Shown here: positions 8,756-16,506 of the stretch, piece after piece | How positions within the stretch are numbered: position 1 is the stretch's first letter | How the letters are laid out: each line of letters starts with the position of its first letter | From: CAZSPL01 sp964608735 | GTDB taxonomy: Bacteria; JAJVIF01; JAPKYR01; CAZSPL01 | Length of the DNA: 56,307 nucleotides | NCBI GenBank assembly: GCA_964608735.1 | Contig: CAZSPL010000002.1 | Coordinates: forward strand, 1 to 56,307 | Direction of reading: 5' to 3' | Notes under the pieces: model-generated | The model's input: only the letters and a program-made list of their open reading frames with translations | Told to the model about the DNA's origin: nothing | Database searches by the model: none | Position numbers and translations under genes: made by a program

Positions 8756-8785
8756 ATTATAGTACTCAGCCATGGTCCACCGCAA
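8756..8785 (-). promoter_or_regulatory. Promoter of the redox operon
   Basis: Minus strand TTGCGG (8785-8780), 18-base spacer, perfect TATAAT (8761-8756). The start codon of the microprotein is 22 bases further on, with GGTGA before it. Confidence 0.6.
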
Positions 8786-8821
8786 GCCGGGAACAGTCGA
8801 CATCTAAATTGTATAACCGGA

Positions 8822-9850
8822 TTATTTGCTTTTCGGGTCCATCAGGTTGCAGAGTACATCGGCAACCTCGGGATCAAACTGGGTTCCTTTGCAGCGCTGA
8901 ACTTCCGCCAGGGCCTTCTCCATCGGGAAGGCATCCCTGTAAGGCCTGTTGCTGGTCATGGCTTCAAATGCATCGGCACAGATGACTATCCTGGTTTCAA
9001 AAGGAATTTCATCGCCTGAAAGCCCGTCGGGATATCCCCTGCCGTCCATCCGCTCGTGGTGATTCCTTATGATCATGCGCATCGTCTGGAACAGGTTGCG
9101 GTGCATGGGCAGCAGGATTTGTTCGCCTATTACGGGATGCGTTTTCACTATGGCGAATTCCTCGTCCGTGAGCTTGCCTTCTTTTTTCAGTATGCTGTCG
9201 TCGATGCCGATCTTGCCGATGTCGTGCATGATGCTTCCGAGCTCGATCTCGTCGACCGCCTTGCCCGCCAGGCCCATTTCCCTCGCGATGGCGATGGAAT
9301 AAGCGCACACCATGTTGGAATGCCCGACGGTGTAATAATCCTTGGCTTCGAGGGCAAGCGCGAGGCATTCGATGGTGCTTAGGAATCCCTGCGAGATGAC
9401 TTTTTCGAGTACCGCCGATTCGAAGTGCGAGGCGAAGAACTCGGTGAAATCGGTCACGCGCCGAATCGCGCCCTGATCGAAACCGGCATCGGGATGGCTT
9501 CGGAACACGATAGCCGCGAGAAGCTTGTCCTTCCTGATAACCGGCACGCCGATATGGCTGAGTATCCTCGATTTCCCGGGCATCTTCACCGATACCGGGC
9601 CGCGAGTGGATGCGATCCTTTCGAACAGAAGGTCGATCTCTTCCCCGCAGGCGGATGGGATCGCGGGCTCGCTGAAATAGCGGCCGACGAAATAGTTGTA
9701 GAGCTTCACCCATCCGCGGTCGGCGATTATAGTCTCCCCGAGGGTCGCGATTAAATCAGCCAATCCCTCCTGGTAATCGCTGAGCGCGTTTATCTTCCGG
9801 GAGATGGTTTCCAGGATGCTGAGTTTTCTATCGTCCTTCAATCCTTTCAT
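8822..9850 (-). CDS. GAF-like/HD-GYP domain phosphodiesterase
   Basis: A 342-residue cytoplasmic signalling protein. Residues about 15-160 look like a GAF-type sensory domain. The rest is an HD-GYP domain: GHSNMVCAYSIAIA, the metal motif HDIGKIGI (about 206-213), and HHERMDGRGYPDGL (about 265-280), followed by the family's RIVICADAFEAMTSNRPYR. HD-GYP enzymes hydrolyse cyclic di-GMP; all catalytic signatures are present. Start taken at ATG 9850 (MKGLKDD). Longer readings up to 10057 run into the neighbouring lipoprotein gene in another frame and lack similarity to anything recognised. This is the only visible c-di-GMP enzyme in a window that also carries a GEMM-type riboswitch at 50.9 kb. No receiver domain or membrane segment is seen. 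Confidence 0.9.
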   Translation of the reverse strand: MKGLKDDRKLSILETISRKINALSDYQEGLADLIATLGETIIADRGWVKLYNYFVGRYFSEPAIPSACGEEIDLLFERIASTRGPVSVKMPGKSRILSHIGVPVIRKDKLLAAIVFRSHPDAGFDQGAIRRVTDFTEFFASHFESAVLEKVISQGFLSTIECLALALEAKDYYTVGHSNMVCAYSIAIAREMGLAGKAVDEIELGSIMHDIGKIGIDDSILKKEGKLTDEEFAIVKTHPVIGEQILLPMHRNLFQTMRMIIRNHHERMDGRGYPDGLSGDEIPFETRIVICADAFEAMTSNRPYRDAFPMEKALAEVQRCKGTQFDPEVADVLCNLMDPKSK

Positions 9851-9983
9851 GACGAATCCATCGGAGATGATTCTCCGTGTAATAATATCCGCATCTTCCC
9901 ACGCGGCGTATCTATCGGATTTTGTTGGACTTAAGCCGAATGCATTTGAGCGGGATTGAATCGGAAGATATCGGATGAAATAA

Positions 9984-10586
9984 CTATGAAGGAGGTGTAT
10001 CGCGGTCCATCGCTTCATCCTCTTCAACCCGTTCCATGGGGAAAGCGAAATCGACATTGTCCACCATCAGCTTGTATGGCGGGTTCGAGTTCAAGATGAA
10101 TTCGATGGTATATATGCCGCTTGGCGGATACGACCCATCACTCATCTTGCCGTCCCAGGCAAGCGGGAAGGATTTCCTCGACCTGGCGGGGATTTCGTCG
10201 GTGGAAGGCTCATTGCGCGCACGCTTTGTATCGGCGAATCGGAACATCTCGGTTTCGCCGCTGTAAAGCCTCATGTCGGTCTTGAGGGTCGATGCGAATG
10301 CAAGCTCCATAGGGGATTTACCGGGATTCGACGCGATCAGGTAGAACCGGAAGGGAGGTGCACCGATCTGTGTCCCTTCGACGATCTCAGCCACCTTGGA
10401 GCCCCTGAGAATATTGACAAAAAAGCCCCTCGCCAGTTCTTCATCGGAATATTGCGGTATCACCGGCTTTTTGTTTTCCTGATATGGCTGCCTACGCTTG
10501 CTGCATCCATTGAATGTCGCCGTCGCAACAATCATTAATATTAGCGCGGGAACCATAGCCCTTGTTATCAGTCGTTGAATAGTCAT
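9984..10586 (-). CDS. BsuPI (intracellular proteinase inhibitor) domain lipoprotein
   Basis: A 200-residue protein. A signal peptide with lipobox-like TFNGCS places Cys near residue 28. The body, residues about 75-185, resembles the BsuPI domain, an immunoglobulin-like fold named after a Bacillus proteinase inhibitor: FYLIASNPGKSPMELAF, the central DMRLYSGETEMFRFAD, then FPLAWDGKMSDGSYPPSGIYTIEFIL. Despite the name, exported bacterial members have no proven inhibitor role. An open frame continues upstream to 11159, but that part overlaps the divergent radical SAM gene and is spurious. ATG 10586 is supported by the signal peptide and by a TATAAT box six bases before it, which predicts a leaderless mRNA. 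Confidence 0.8.
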   Translation of the reverse strand: MTIQRLITRAMVPALILMIVATATFNGCSKRRQPYQENKKPVIPQYSDEELARGFFVNILRGSKVAEIVEGTQIGAPPFRFYLIASNPGKSPMELAFASTLKTDMRLYSGETEMFRFADTKRARNEPSTDEIPARSRKSFPLAWDGKMSDGSYPPSGIYTIEFILNSNPPYKLMVDNVDFAFPMERVEEDEAMDRDTPPS

Positions 10587-10592
10587 AGTGAA

Positions 10593-10601
10593 ATTATAGC
10601 A
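10593..10601 (-). promoter_or_regulatory. Extended -10 promoter of the BsuPI lipoprotein
   Basis: TGCTATAAT on the minus strand. Six bases separate it from the ATG at 10586, so transcription should begin at the start codon itself. No Shine-Dalgarno exists and no -35 is seen. Confidence 0.6.
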
Positions 10602-10629
10602 CCAAGAAGGGCCCGCGGGTTTTCGCAGG

Positions 10630-10638
10630 TGATATAAT
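10630..10638 (+). promoter_or_regulatory. Extended -10 promoter of the radical SAM gene
   Basis: TGATATAAT on the plus strand, with TATAAT at 10633-10638 and the GTG start at 10645. The six-base gap predicts a leaderless transcript, mirroring the divergent lipoprotein promoter 30 bases away. Confidence 0.6.
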
Positions 10639-10644
10639 CCATGG

Positions 10645-11940
10645 GTGAGCAGAAGGCGGATAGCGTTCGTCATACCCCCGCATCCCGGACGGGATGTCCC
10701 CGATGCGGCGGGGCTTCCCCTCGGCGCGCTGTACCTCGCCGGGTCTCTTCCCGCGGGATGGGATGCGGTTCTCATCGATGCATACTCCCATCCATCGCCG
10801 ATTGACGACGTAGTCAAGCGTGTGGCTGAATCGTTGCCCGATGTCGCCGCTATATCGATCCCCTTCTCGGCACAAACCGCGCATCTGCGGGAATTGACAG
10901 CGGGCATCAGGGCGGCGATTAAAGATGTGAGTATTATCGCGGGCGGCCCGCATGTCAGCTTCATGCCCGAACGCATACTCGGTGAATTCCCCGAAATAGA
11001 TATTCTCGTTCTTGGCGAAGGGGAGCGGGTGCTCGATGCGATTCTGACAGGAGTCGGTAAGGAAATGGTGCCGTCGTCGATGGCGGGGATGGCATATCGT
11101 GAAGATGGCGGGCCGCGGGTTACGGGGATGCCGGAATTGACCGTTCCACTTGATTCCATCCCCCTGCCCGATTATTCCATCATCCCAGACATTTCATTCT
11201 ATGCGCCGCGGATTATCACATCGCGCGGATGCCCTTACAAATGCGCGTTCTGCGCCGCGACGAATTTCTGGGGCAAATGGCGCGGGCATTCGCCGCAAAG
11301 GGTGGTAGATGAATTCGAGCGGGCGATACACACATTCGGGAAGCGGAAGATTTCCATCGGGGATGATAATTTCACGGTTGACCGGGAACGGGTGATGAAT
11401 ATCTGCGACGAAATCCTCCGCCGGAATCTCGGCATCAATTTCGGGATCTCCGCGCACGTGTCCAGTCTCGATGAGGAGCTGATACAGGCGATGGCATCAG
11501 CCGGGATGGATTACCTGTTTATCGGCGTTGAATCAGGCGAGCCGCGTATACGGAGCATCATCGGGAAGGAATTTGATGAATCGAGGCTGAGGCGAATCCT
11601 CGATGCATGCGGGCAGCATGGAGTTCATGTGCATGCGTCGTTCATGCTCGGGATCCCCGGGGAAACCGAGGATGACCTCAAAACCACGCTCGCCTATGCA
11701 TCGAAGCTCAACGCCGGGTCGCTTGGATTCCACATCTTCGACCCGCTGCCGGGCAGTGAGATGGCCTCGGAAGCATGGAGAAATCGTTATGAACTCATGG
11801 ATGAATCGGATGCGGGTATTTCCATCGACGCCCGGTGCCGTATCAGAACCGGCTCATTGCATCCTCTCACGGTATTGGACTATTATTATCGCGGCCGGGC
11901 TATAGCGGCCACGCGCGGTACGGAAGGAGAACAGCCTTAA
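10645..11940 (+). CDS. B12-binding-domain radical SAM protein
   Basis: A 431-residue enzyme of the cobalamin-binding radical SAM class. Residues 1-150 form a B12-binding-like Rossmann domain (IPPHPGRDVPDAAGLPLGALYLA, then IIAGGPHVSF and LVLGEGER). The radical SAM core begins at about 190 with SRGCPYKCAFCA, the CxxxCxxC cluster being Cys196, Cys200 and Cys203. Later the typical LFIGVESGEPRIRSIIGK and HASFMLGIPGETEDDL appear. Such proteins do methyl transfers, ring contractions or similar reactions; the substrate cannot be read off. Start is GTG 10645, since ATG at 10641 is out of frame, and transcription is probably leaderless. Its stop overlaps the ATG of the K+ channel gene (TAATG), so the two are translationally coupled. 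Confidence 0.9.
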   Translation: MSRRRIAFVIPPHPGRDVPDAAGLPLGALYLAGSLPAGWDAVLIDAYSHPSPIDDVVKRVAESLPDVAAISIPFSAQTAHLRELTAGIRAAIKDVSIIAGGPHVSFMPERILGEFPEIDILVLGEGERVLDAILTGVGKEMVPSSMAGMAYREDGGPRVTGMPELTVPLDSIPLPDYSIIPDISFYAPRIITSRGCPYKCAFCAATNFWGKWRGHSPQRVVDEFERAIHTFGKRKISIGDDNFTVDRERVMNICDEILRRNLGINFGISAHVSSLDEELIQAMASAGMDYLFIGVESGEPRIRSIIGKEFDESRLRRILDACGQHGVHVHASFMLGIPGETEDDLKTTLAYASKLNAGSLGFHIFDPLPGSEMASEAWRNRYELMDESDAGISIDARCRIRTGSLHPLTVLDYYYRGRAIAATRGTEGEQP

Positions 11941-12950
11941 TGAAAGCCAGCATCCAAAGACTGGTAGTAATGATCGTCGTTATAATAACGCTCGGGTCTT
12001 TCTCGACGCTGTTCTTCATCGCATATGACAGGATGTCTTTCGCTGAAGCGGTCGCGCTGACGGTGAGCACCCTCTCCACGGTCGGATGGGCGGATACGGC
12101 GGAACTCAGCACGCCTTCGCTCGTATTGTGCACAATCCTTTCGTTCGGGGCCATCACGCTGGTAGTAGGATTCATCGCGACGTTCAGCCAGTTGTTTCTC
12201 ATGGGAAGTATCCAGGACTTCCTCGGGAGAAGGAAAATGGATGACAGGATACGTCAACTTAAAAATCATTACATAGTATGCGGTTTCGGGATGACCGGAC
12301 GGCAGATAGCCGAGGATCTCGGTTACGAGGGTAAGCAGTTCCTGGTGGTCGACAAGGATCCCGTGACAATTCAAATGGCGCGTGAACAGGGGGATTTATT
12401 TATAGAGGGGGACGCCACCGACGAGGAGGTCCTCAAGCAGGCCGAGATCTCCAAGGCAGTGGGTTTGTTCAGCGTGCTCGATTCCGACGCGGACAACCTG
12501 CTCGTCGTCCTGAGCGCGAGGGGACTTAATGAATCGCTCAGGATAGTTAGCCGGGTAACATCAGACGACATGCGCGAGAGGTTCCGCCGCGCCGGAGCGG
12601 ACAATATTGTGAGTTACATCGATTGGGCATCGCGTAATATGCTCAATGCCATGCTCAAGCCGAACACGCTTCAACTCCTCGTGCAGTTTCTCGATTCGAG
12701 CGTAAGCGATACTCATCTCGAGGAATGGCGGATTCCCGAGGACAGTCATCTCGTGGGAAAAAGCCTCATGGAAAGCGGTATCAGGGAAGCGACCGGGATC
12801 CATGTGCTTGGCTACTTCCACTTCGAAAAAGCGAGACTGCAGAGCAATCCTCCTTCGAACACAATCCTCAAAGGCGGGGATGTGATAGTCGGGCTCGGGA
12901 CACGTGATGGATTCAAGAAGCTTTCGGAATATACGGGCGTCTCGGTGTGA
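11940..12950 (+). CDS. Two-TM potassium channel-like protein with TrkA-N (RCK) domain
   Basis: A 336-residue protein. Two membrane helices (about 8-28 and 62-85) flank a pore loop with selectivity filter TVGWAD (47-52). The cytoplasmic part is an RCK domain: the NAD-binding motif IVCGFGMTGRQ (112-122), VVDKDP and GDATDEEVL, and a TrkA-C-like end (HLVGKSLMESGIREATGIHVLG, GDVIVGLG). Such channels open or close on nucleotide or ion binding. The usual filter is TVGYGD; here Tyr is Trp and the second Gly is Ala, an unusual change at a carbonyl-lining position. ATG 11940 overlaps the preceding stop; the longer open frame from 11835 lies inside the radical SAM gene and is discarded. The phosphoesterase gene follows after nine bases. 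Confidence 0.88.
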   Translation: MKASIQRLVVMIVVIITLGSFSTLFFIAYDRMSFAEAVALTVSTLSTVGWADTAELSTPSLVLCTILSFGAITLVVGFIATFSQLFLMGSIQDFLGRRKMDDRIRQLKNHYIVCGFGMTGRQIAEDLGYEGKQFLVVDKDPVTIQMAREQGDLFIEGDATDEEVLKQAEISKAVGLFSVLDSDADNLLVVLSARGLNESLRIVSRVTSDDMRERFRRAGADNIVSYIDWASRNMLNAMLKPNTLQLLVQFLDSSVSDTHLEEWRIPEDSHLVGKSLMESGIREATGIHVLGYFHFEKARLQSNPPSNTILKGGDVIVGLGTRDGFKKLSEYTGVSV

Positions 12951-12959
12951 GGTGAGGTT

Positions 12960-13628
12960 ATGAAGATTACCGTTATCGGCGACATACATGGCAAGCTCAA
13001 ACTTACCCCTGATATGGGAAAGGCGCTCAAGGGCCGCGATATCCTTTTCCTGAACGGCGACCTTACCGATTTCGGCACTCCCGAGGATTGTCTCTCACTG
13101 CTCGAAACGCTGAGAGCCCGCACATCCGCGACGATATACGCCGTGCCTGGCAACTGCGATCCACCCGACGTCCTGCTCGAAATGGAAAGGGCCGGGATCA
13201 ACATGCATCGCAAAGGCAAAGTTATCGATGGACTGGGCATCTTCGCCATCGGTGGGTCGAATCCCACGCCGTTCAATACGCCGATCGAATTCAGCGAGGA
13301 TGACATCGGCGCGATACTCGATGACGCTTATAAACCCGTAAAGGACTGCGAGTCGGTCATCCTGTTCAGCCACTTCCCGCTGAAGGACACTTCCACTGAT
13401 AAAATCGCATCGGGCGCGCATGTCGGCTCGGCGAGGCTGAGAGAGTTTATCGAGGGGCATCCCAATATCAAGCTTGTGATCTGCGGGCATATTCACGAGG
13501 CGATGGGCGAGGATAAGATACGAGACATCCCGATTGTAAATCACGGCATGGGAGCCGATGGTCATTTCGTTACGATAGACGCGGAACCGGAAGGCAGCGG
13601 TTTCAATATCAGCTACGAAGCTCACTGA
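12960..13628 (+). CDS. Calcineurin-like metallophosphoesterase
   Basis: A 222-residue cytoplasmic phosphoesterase. The metal-binding motifs are in order: GDIHGK (7-12), LNGDLTDFG (about 30), PGNCD (about 63), FSHFPL (about 136) and CGHIHE (about 180). The family hydrolyses phosphomonoesters or phosphodiesters with two metal ions; this short form resembles stand-alone archaeal/bacterial members whose substrates are mostly unknown. GAGGTGAGG precedes ATG 12960. It follows the channel gene by nine bases and precedes the TPR gene by 30, so all four genes from 10645 may form one transcript. Confidence 0.9.
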   Translation: MKITVIGDIHGKLKLTPDMGKALKGRDILFLNGDLTDFGTPEDCLSLLETLRARTSATIYAVPGNCDPPDVLLEMERAGINMHRKGKVIDGLGIFAIGGSNPTPFNTPIEFSEDDIGAILDDAYKPVKDCESVILFSHFPLKDTSTDKIASGAHVGSARLREFIEGHPNIKLVICGHIHEAMGEDKIRDIPIVNHGMGADGHFVTIDAEPEGSGFNISYEAH

Positions 13629-13658
13629 TTTGGCATTTGTATCCTGTGAGGTTTTCAA

Positions 13659-15374
13659 GTGGTATTCGGACAGCAAACGCCTCGCGATACTGAAGGGGGC
13701 GGAAAGCAGGCGGACCTCATCGGGGCGCTTCTCGAGGGGATTCCCCCCGCGCCCGCCGAAGCGGCCCGCATGCTCATGGAAGTCCAGGCTTCGCTCGACG
13801 ACCGGGCGACGGCATTCCACGAAAGAATGAAACTCGCGCTCGAGAAGGCGGACGAGGCCGTGGGTGCATTCCCCGATTGCATCCAGGCGCTGCTTCTGCG
13901 CGCGAACCTTAAATACCAGAACCTCGATTACCACTTCGCGATGATGGACTACCGGCGCGTGCTTGAATTGCATCCGCTGCAAGCGGTCATCGACCCGGTG
14001 TTCGCCCGGATAAGCATGGATACCGGTGATTTCGTGACCGCGGGGAAGATTATCGACGGGATTTTTGAATCCGACCCCGATGACACGCGCGCGATTACCC
14101 TCAAGGCCGAATTGTACGAGAAACTCGAAAGGCCCGCCGACGCCGCCGAGATGTTGAGAAAACTGCTCGTGCGCATGGAAGGACGCGAAGCGGCCACCCT
14201 TTCCAATGCGATCGCGCGGCTTTACCTCGAGGCCGACATGCCGGAATCGGCGATCGAGGTTCTGCGGATCCTCGTCGATGCGCGCACGCAGAATTCAGAG
14301 TCGCACAGGCTGTATGGAGATGCGATGTCCGAGCTGTCCAGCCTGAACGACGCATACGATGCGTACAGGATGGCGCTGCACATCGATCCGGGCAACCTCA
14401 AGGCGCATTACAATCTCGGGCTGCTGATTCGCGATATGAATCAGCCGGATAAGGCGTTCGCGGAGCTGGATATAGTTCTGTCATCGGAGCCGAATGATCC
14501 CGACACCCTCTCCCAGATTTTCGAGATAAAATCCGACCAGCGTGATTCGGCCGCGGCGCTGAATTACGCGCTACGATATCTTCTCAGTTCGGACGATATC
14601 GAGGATGAAGACCCGGCGCTCGCATATATCGATTCGACGCCTGCTGAGTTCACAGATGACGATGCTCTCATCTACGGGCAGTACCTCATTAAAATCGGCG
14701 ACCTGACCCGCGCGGTCGAGCTTATCGAGCCGTTCACGGCGAATCCCGACGTATCACCACCGTTCGAGGTGCTCATGGCGCTGGCGATGTTCGAGCTTGA
14801 AAAGTACGATGACGCACTCGCGTGGACAAACAAGGCTCTCGACTGCTATGCGGAAGATTCTGAAGGCTTCGTCGTATGCAACCATCCTTTCCCCCCGGAC
14901 AGCGTCGAGGGGGGAGATTTCAGCGACCTGATATGCCTCGAAGCCGAGATACACCTTTCGGAGGGAAAGATCGACGACGCGCTCGAAGCCCTCGAAGATC
15001 TCGGGGAAGATGATTCGCAGGTGCAAACAGCGCTCAGGATCCGTGGAGAAGCGGCTTACATACGGAAGGATTTCGATACGGCGCTGCAATATTTCCACCA
15101 GGCGCTCGCGGAACATCCAGCCGACGTCGACATCCTCGCTTCGCTCGCCGCCACATACCGCGTGACCGGCAAGACAGATGCCGCGATCAACTACTACGTC
15201 AGGGCGTTCATCAATGACAGGGAAGATCTACCGACCGTACGCAATCTCGCCCAGCTGTATCTCGATGCCGGTATGAAAACCGAGGCGGCTCATTTCCTTC
15301 GCGAGTATCAAAAGCTCGAGGATGACATAGAAGGCATCGAATGGGCAAAGCAGAAGCTGAGCGAGTTGCAGTAA
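13659..15374 (+). CDS. Tetratricopeptide repeat protein
   Basis: A 571-residue, cytoplasmic-looking protein made almost entirely of TPR helices, without a signal peptide. Repeat-like units include HPLQAVIDPVFARISMDTGDF, YRMALHIDPGNLKAHYNLGLLI, FHQALAEHPADVDILASLAATY and INYYVRAFINDREDLPTVRNLA. The sequence is rich in Asp and Glu. Start is GTG 13659 with GAGG seven bases upstream, at the end of the phosphoesterase operon. TPRs bind partner proteins; the partner is not indicated. No enzymatic domain is visible. Confidence 0.85.
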   Translation: MVFGQQTPRDTEGGGKQADLIGALLEGIPPAPAEAARMLMEVQASLDDRATAFHERMKLALEKADEAVGAFPDCIQALLLRANLKYQNLDYHFAMMDYRRVLELHPLQAVIDPVFARISMDTGDFVTAGKIIDGIFESDPDDTRAITLKAELYEKLERPADAAEMLRKLLVRMEGREAATLSNAIARLYLEADMPESAIEVLRILVDARTQNSESHRLYGDAMSELSSLNDAYDAYRMALHIDPGNLKAHYNLGLLIRDMNQPDKAFAELDIVLSSEPNDPDTLSQIFEIKSDQRDSAAALNYALRYLLSSDDIEDEDPALAYIDSTPAEFTDDDALIYGQYLIKIGDLTRAVELIEPFTANPDVSPPFEVLMALAMFELEKYDDALAWTNKALDCYAEDSEGFVVCNHPFPPDSVEGGDFSDLICLEAEIHLSEGKIDDALEALEDLGEDDSQVQTALRIRGEAAYIRKDFDTALQYFHQALAEHPADVDILASLAATYRVTGKTDAAINYYVRAFINDREDLPTVRNLAQLYLDAGMKTEAAHFLREYQKLEDDIEGIEWAKQKLSELQ

Positions 15375-15498
15375 AAGAAGCCTATCCGTGGATTATCCTG
15401 ACAGTTCAACCATTTCCATCCATTAATACTCGTATATGATGAATCGAACATTCACGCCGCGGAGGCTCGATACTATTTCACGCACAAAGGAGCGGTCC

Positions 15499-16263
15499 AT
15501 GAAAAAAATTCTTCCAATCACGATTTTACTAATTCTCGCGCTGGGTTTACAGGCCGCGGCGGCGGGCCCGTTCAAGTACAAAAGCCGCAGCCAGTTTGAT
15601 AATATCTTCGATGAAGTCGCGCGCAACTTCGGCGCCGTCGAATCGGCATATTACACATACACCCTCGAATTCGAGAAGCCGCCGGGATCGATACAGGAGA
15701 TGATAGACACCGGGCATCTGAATATCATCTGGGCGAATCCATATACCGGCAATCCCGTTCAACAGACCGACAGCCGCAATCCGGGCGACATAAGCTGGGA
15801 GATACTTCCCGAGGACGAGACATTCGTGAGGACATCGGCATTCTATGTAGACTTCAAAGATCCCAAGATTGTGCACTGGATGACGAAGACGATCATGCAG
15901 TACACGCACGAGGAGATGCATAACTGGGTTTTCGACGACGAGCTTCCGCGCGAAGAGATACAGGTGCGAATATACTGCATCCAGTTCGAGGACGCGTTGG
16001 AAAGCTTCGAGATGCGTTTCGGGCGCCTGCCGGAGTCGTTCGAAGAGCTTGCGAAGGGGGATATCAACGTGGCGTACATTAACCCGATAACCGGCGAGGC
16101 GGTAAAAAGCACCGGTGAATTGAGCCCCGGCGATTTCTGGTACCAGAGACTCGATGACGACCGCTATGCCATTGTCGGATGGGGATACAAGGAGCCTATA
16201 TATTTCATGTCAAACGACAGAAGCTATGAAGAGTTCGAGTGGGAGGGCGACTCCGGGGAATAA
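15499..16263 (+). CDS. Exported protein with duplicated pseudopilin-like domain
   Basis: A 254-residue protein with a clear signal peptide (MKKILPITILLILALGLQAAAAG) after a good ribosome-binding site (AAAGGAG). The mature part has two similar halves. The first has a helical start, PGSIQEMIDTGHLNIIWANPYTGNPV and then PGDISW. The second has RLPESFEELAKGDINVAYINPITGEAV and then SPGDFWY. The pattern of a helix followed by NPYTG/NPITG and a short sheet recalls the C-terminal domain of type II secretion pseudopilin G, but the N-terminal methylation motif is absent. I do not recognise a named family. A terminator follows at 16297. Upstream there are 124 gene-free bases. An open frame beginning at 15436 is longer but lacks a signal at its N-terminus. 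Confidence 0.75.
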   Translation: MKKILPITILLILALGLQAAAAGPFKYKSRSQFDNIFDEVARNFGAVESAYYTYTLEFEKPPGSIQEMIDTGHLNIIWANPYTGNPVQQTDSRNPGDISWEILPEDETFVRTSAFYVDFKDPKIVHWMTKTIMQYTHEEMHNWVFDDELPREEIQVRIYCIQFEDALESFEMRFGRLPESFEELAKGDINVAYINPITGEAVKSTGELSPGDFWYQRLDDDRYAIVGWGYKEPIYFMSNDRSYEEFEWEGDSGE

Positions 16264-16296
16264 CCCGCGGGCCGGGATTATCAAGAGCAATATGAG

Positions 16297-16321
16297 CCGC
16301 GAAGTCAATCGCGGTTTTTTT
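16297..16321 (+). terminator. Intrinsic terminator after the exported protein
   Basis: Stem CCGCGA (16297-16302) with TCGCGG (16309-16314), six-base loop, followed by seven T residues. Confidence 0.85.
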
Positions 16322-16347
16322 ACATTAAAATCTCTACCCTTGAATCA

Positions 16348-16376
16348 TTGAAAACTCCCGATATGTGCGTTATTAT
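16348..16376 (+). promoter_or_regulatory. Sigma-70-type promoter of the aminotransferase gene
   Basis: TTGAAA (16348-16353), exactly 17 bases, TATTAT (16371-16376). The leader to ATG 16507 would be about 124 bases and contains a small hairpin (TTGCCC with GGGCAA near 16393-16412) of unknown meaning; no recognised riboswitch or T-box motif was seen. Confidence 0.65.
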
Positions 16377-16506
16377 TCACAATCTTCTATAGTTGCCCGG
16401 TTGTATGGGCAAACGGGTTTTCTTACGCTTATGCGGAGCAGCGGGTATTTCTCCGGATGGGCTTTATCGATTGGGAGGCTGTAATACACAGACTGAGGCT
16501 TTACTT

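Noticed and set aside
10587..11159. Long minus-strand reading frame extending the BsuPI lipoprotein upstream
   Set aside because: It lies wholly opposite the radical SAM gene, lacks family similarity, and the signal peptide and -10 box place the start at 10586.
16377..16506. Riboswitch or T-box in the aminotransferase leader
   Set aside because: Only one small hairpin was seen; no specifier/antiterminator or known aptamer consensus could be recognised.
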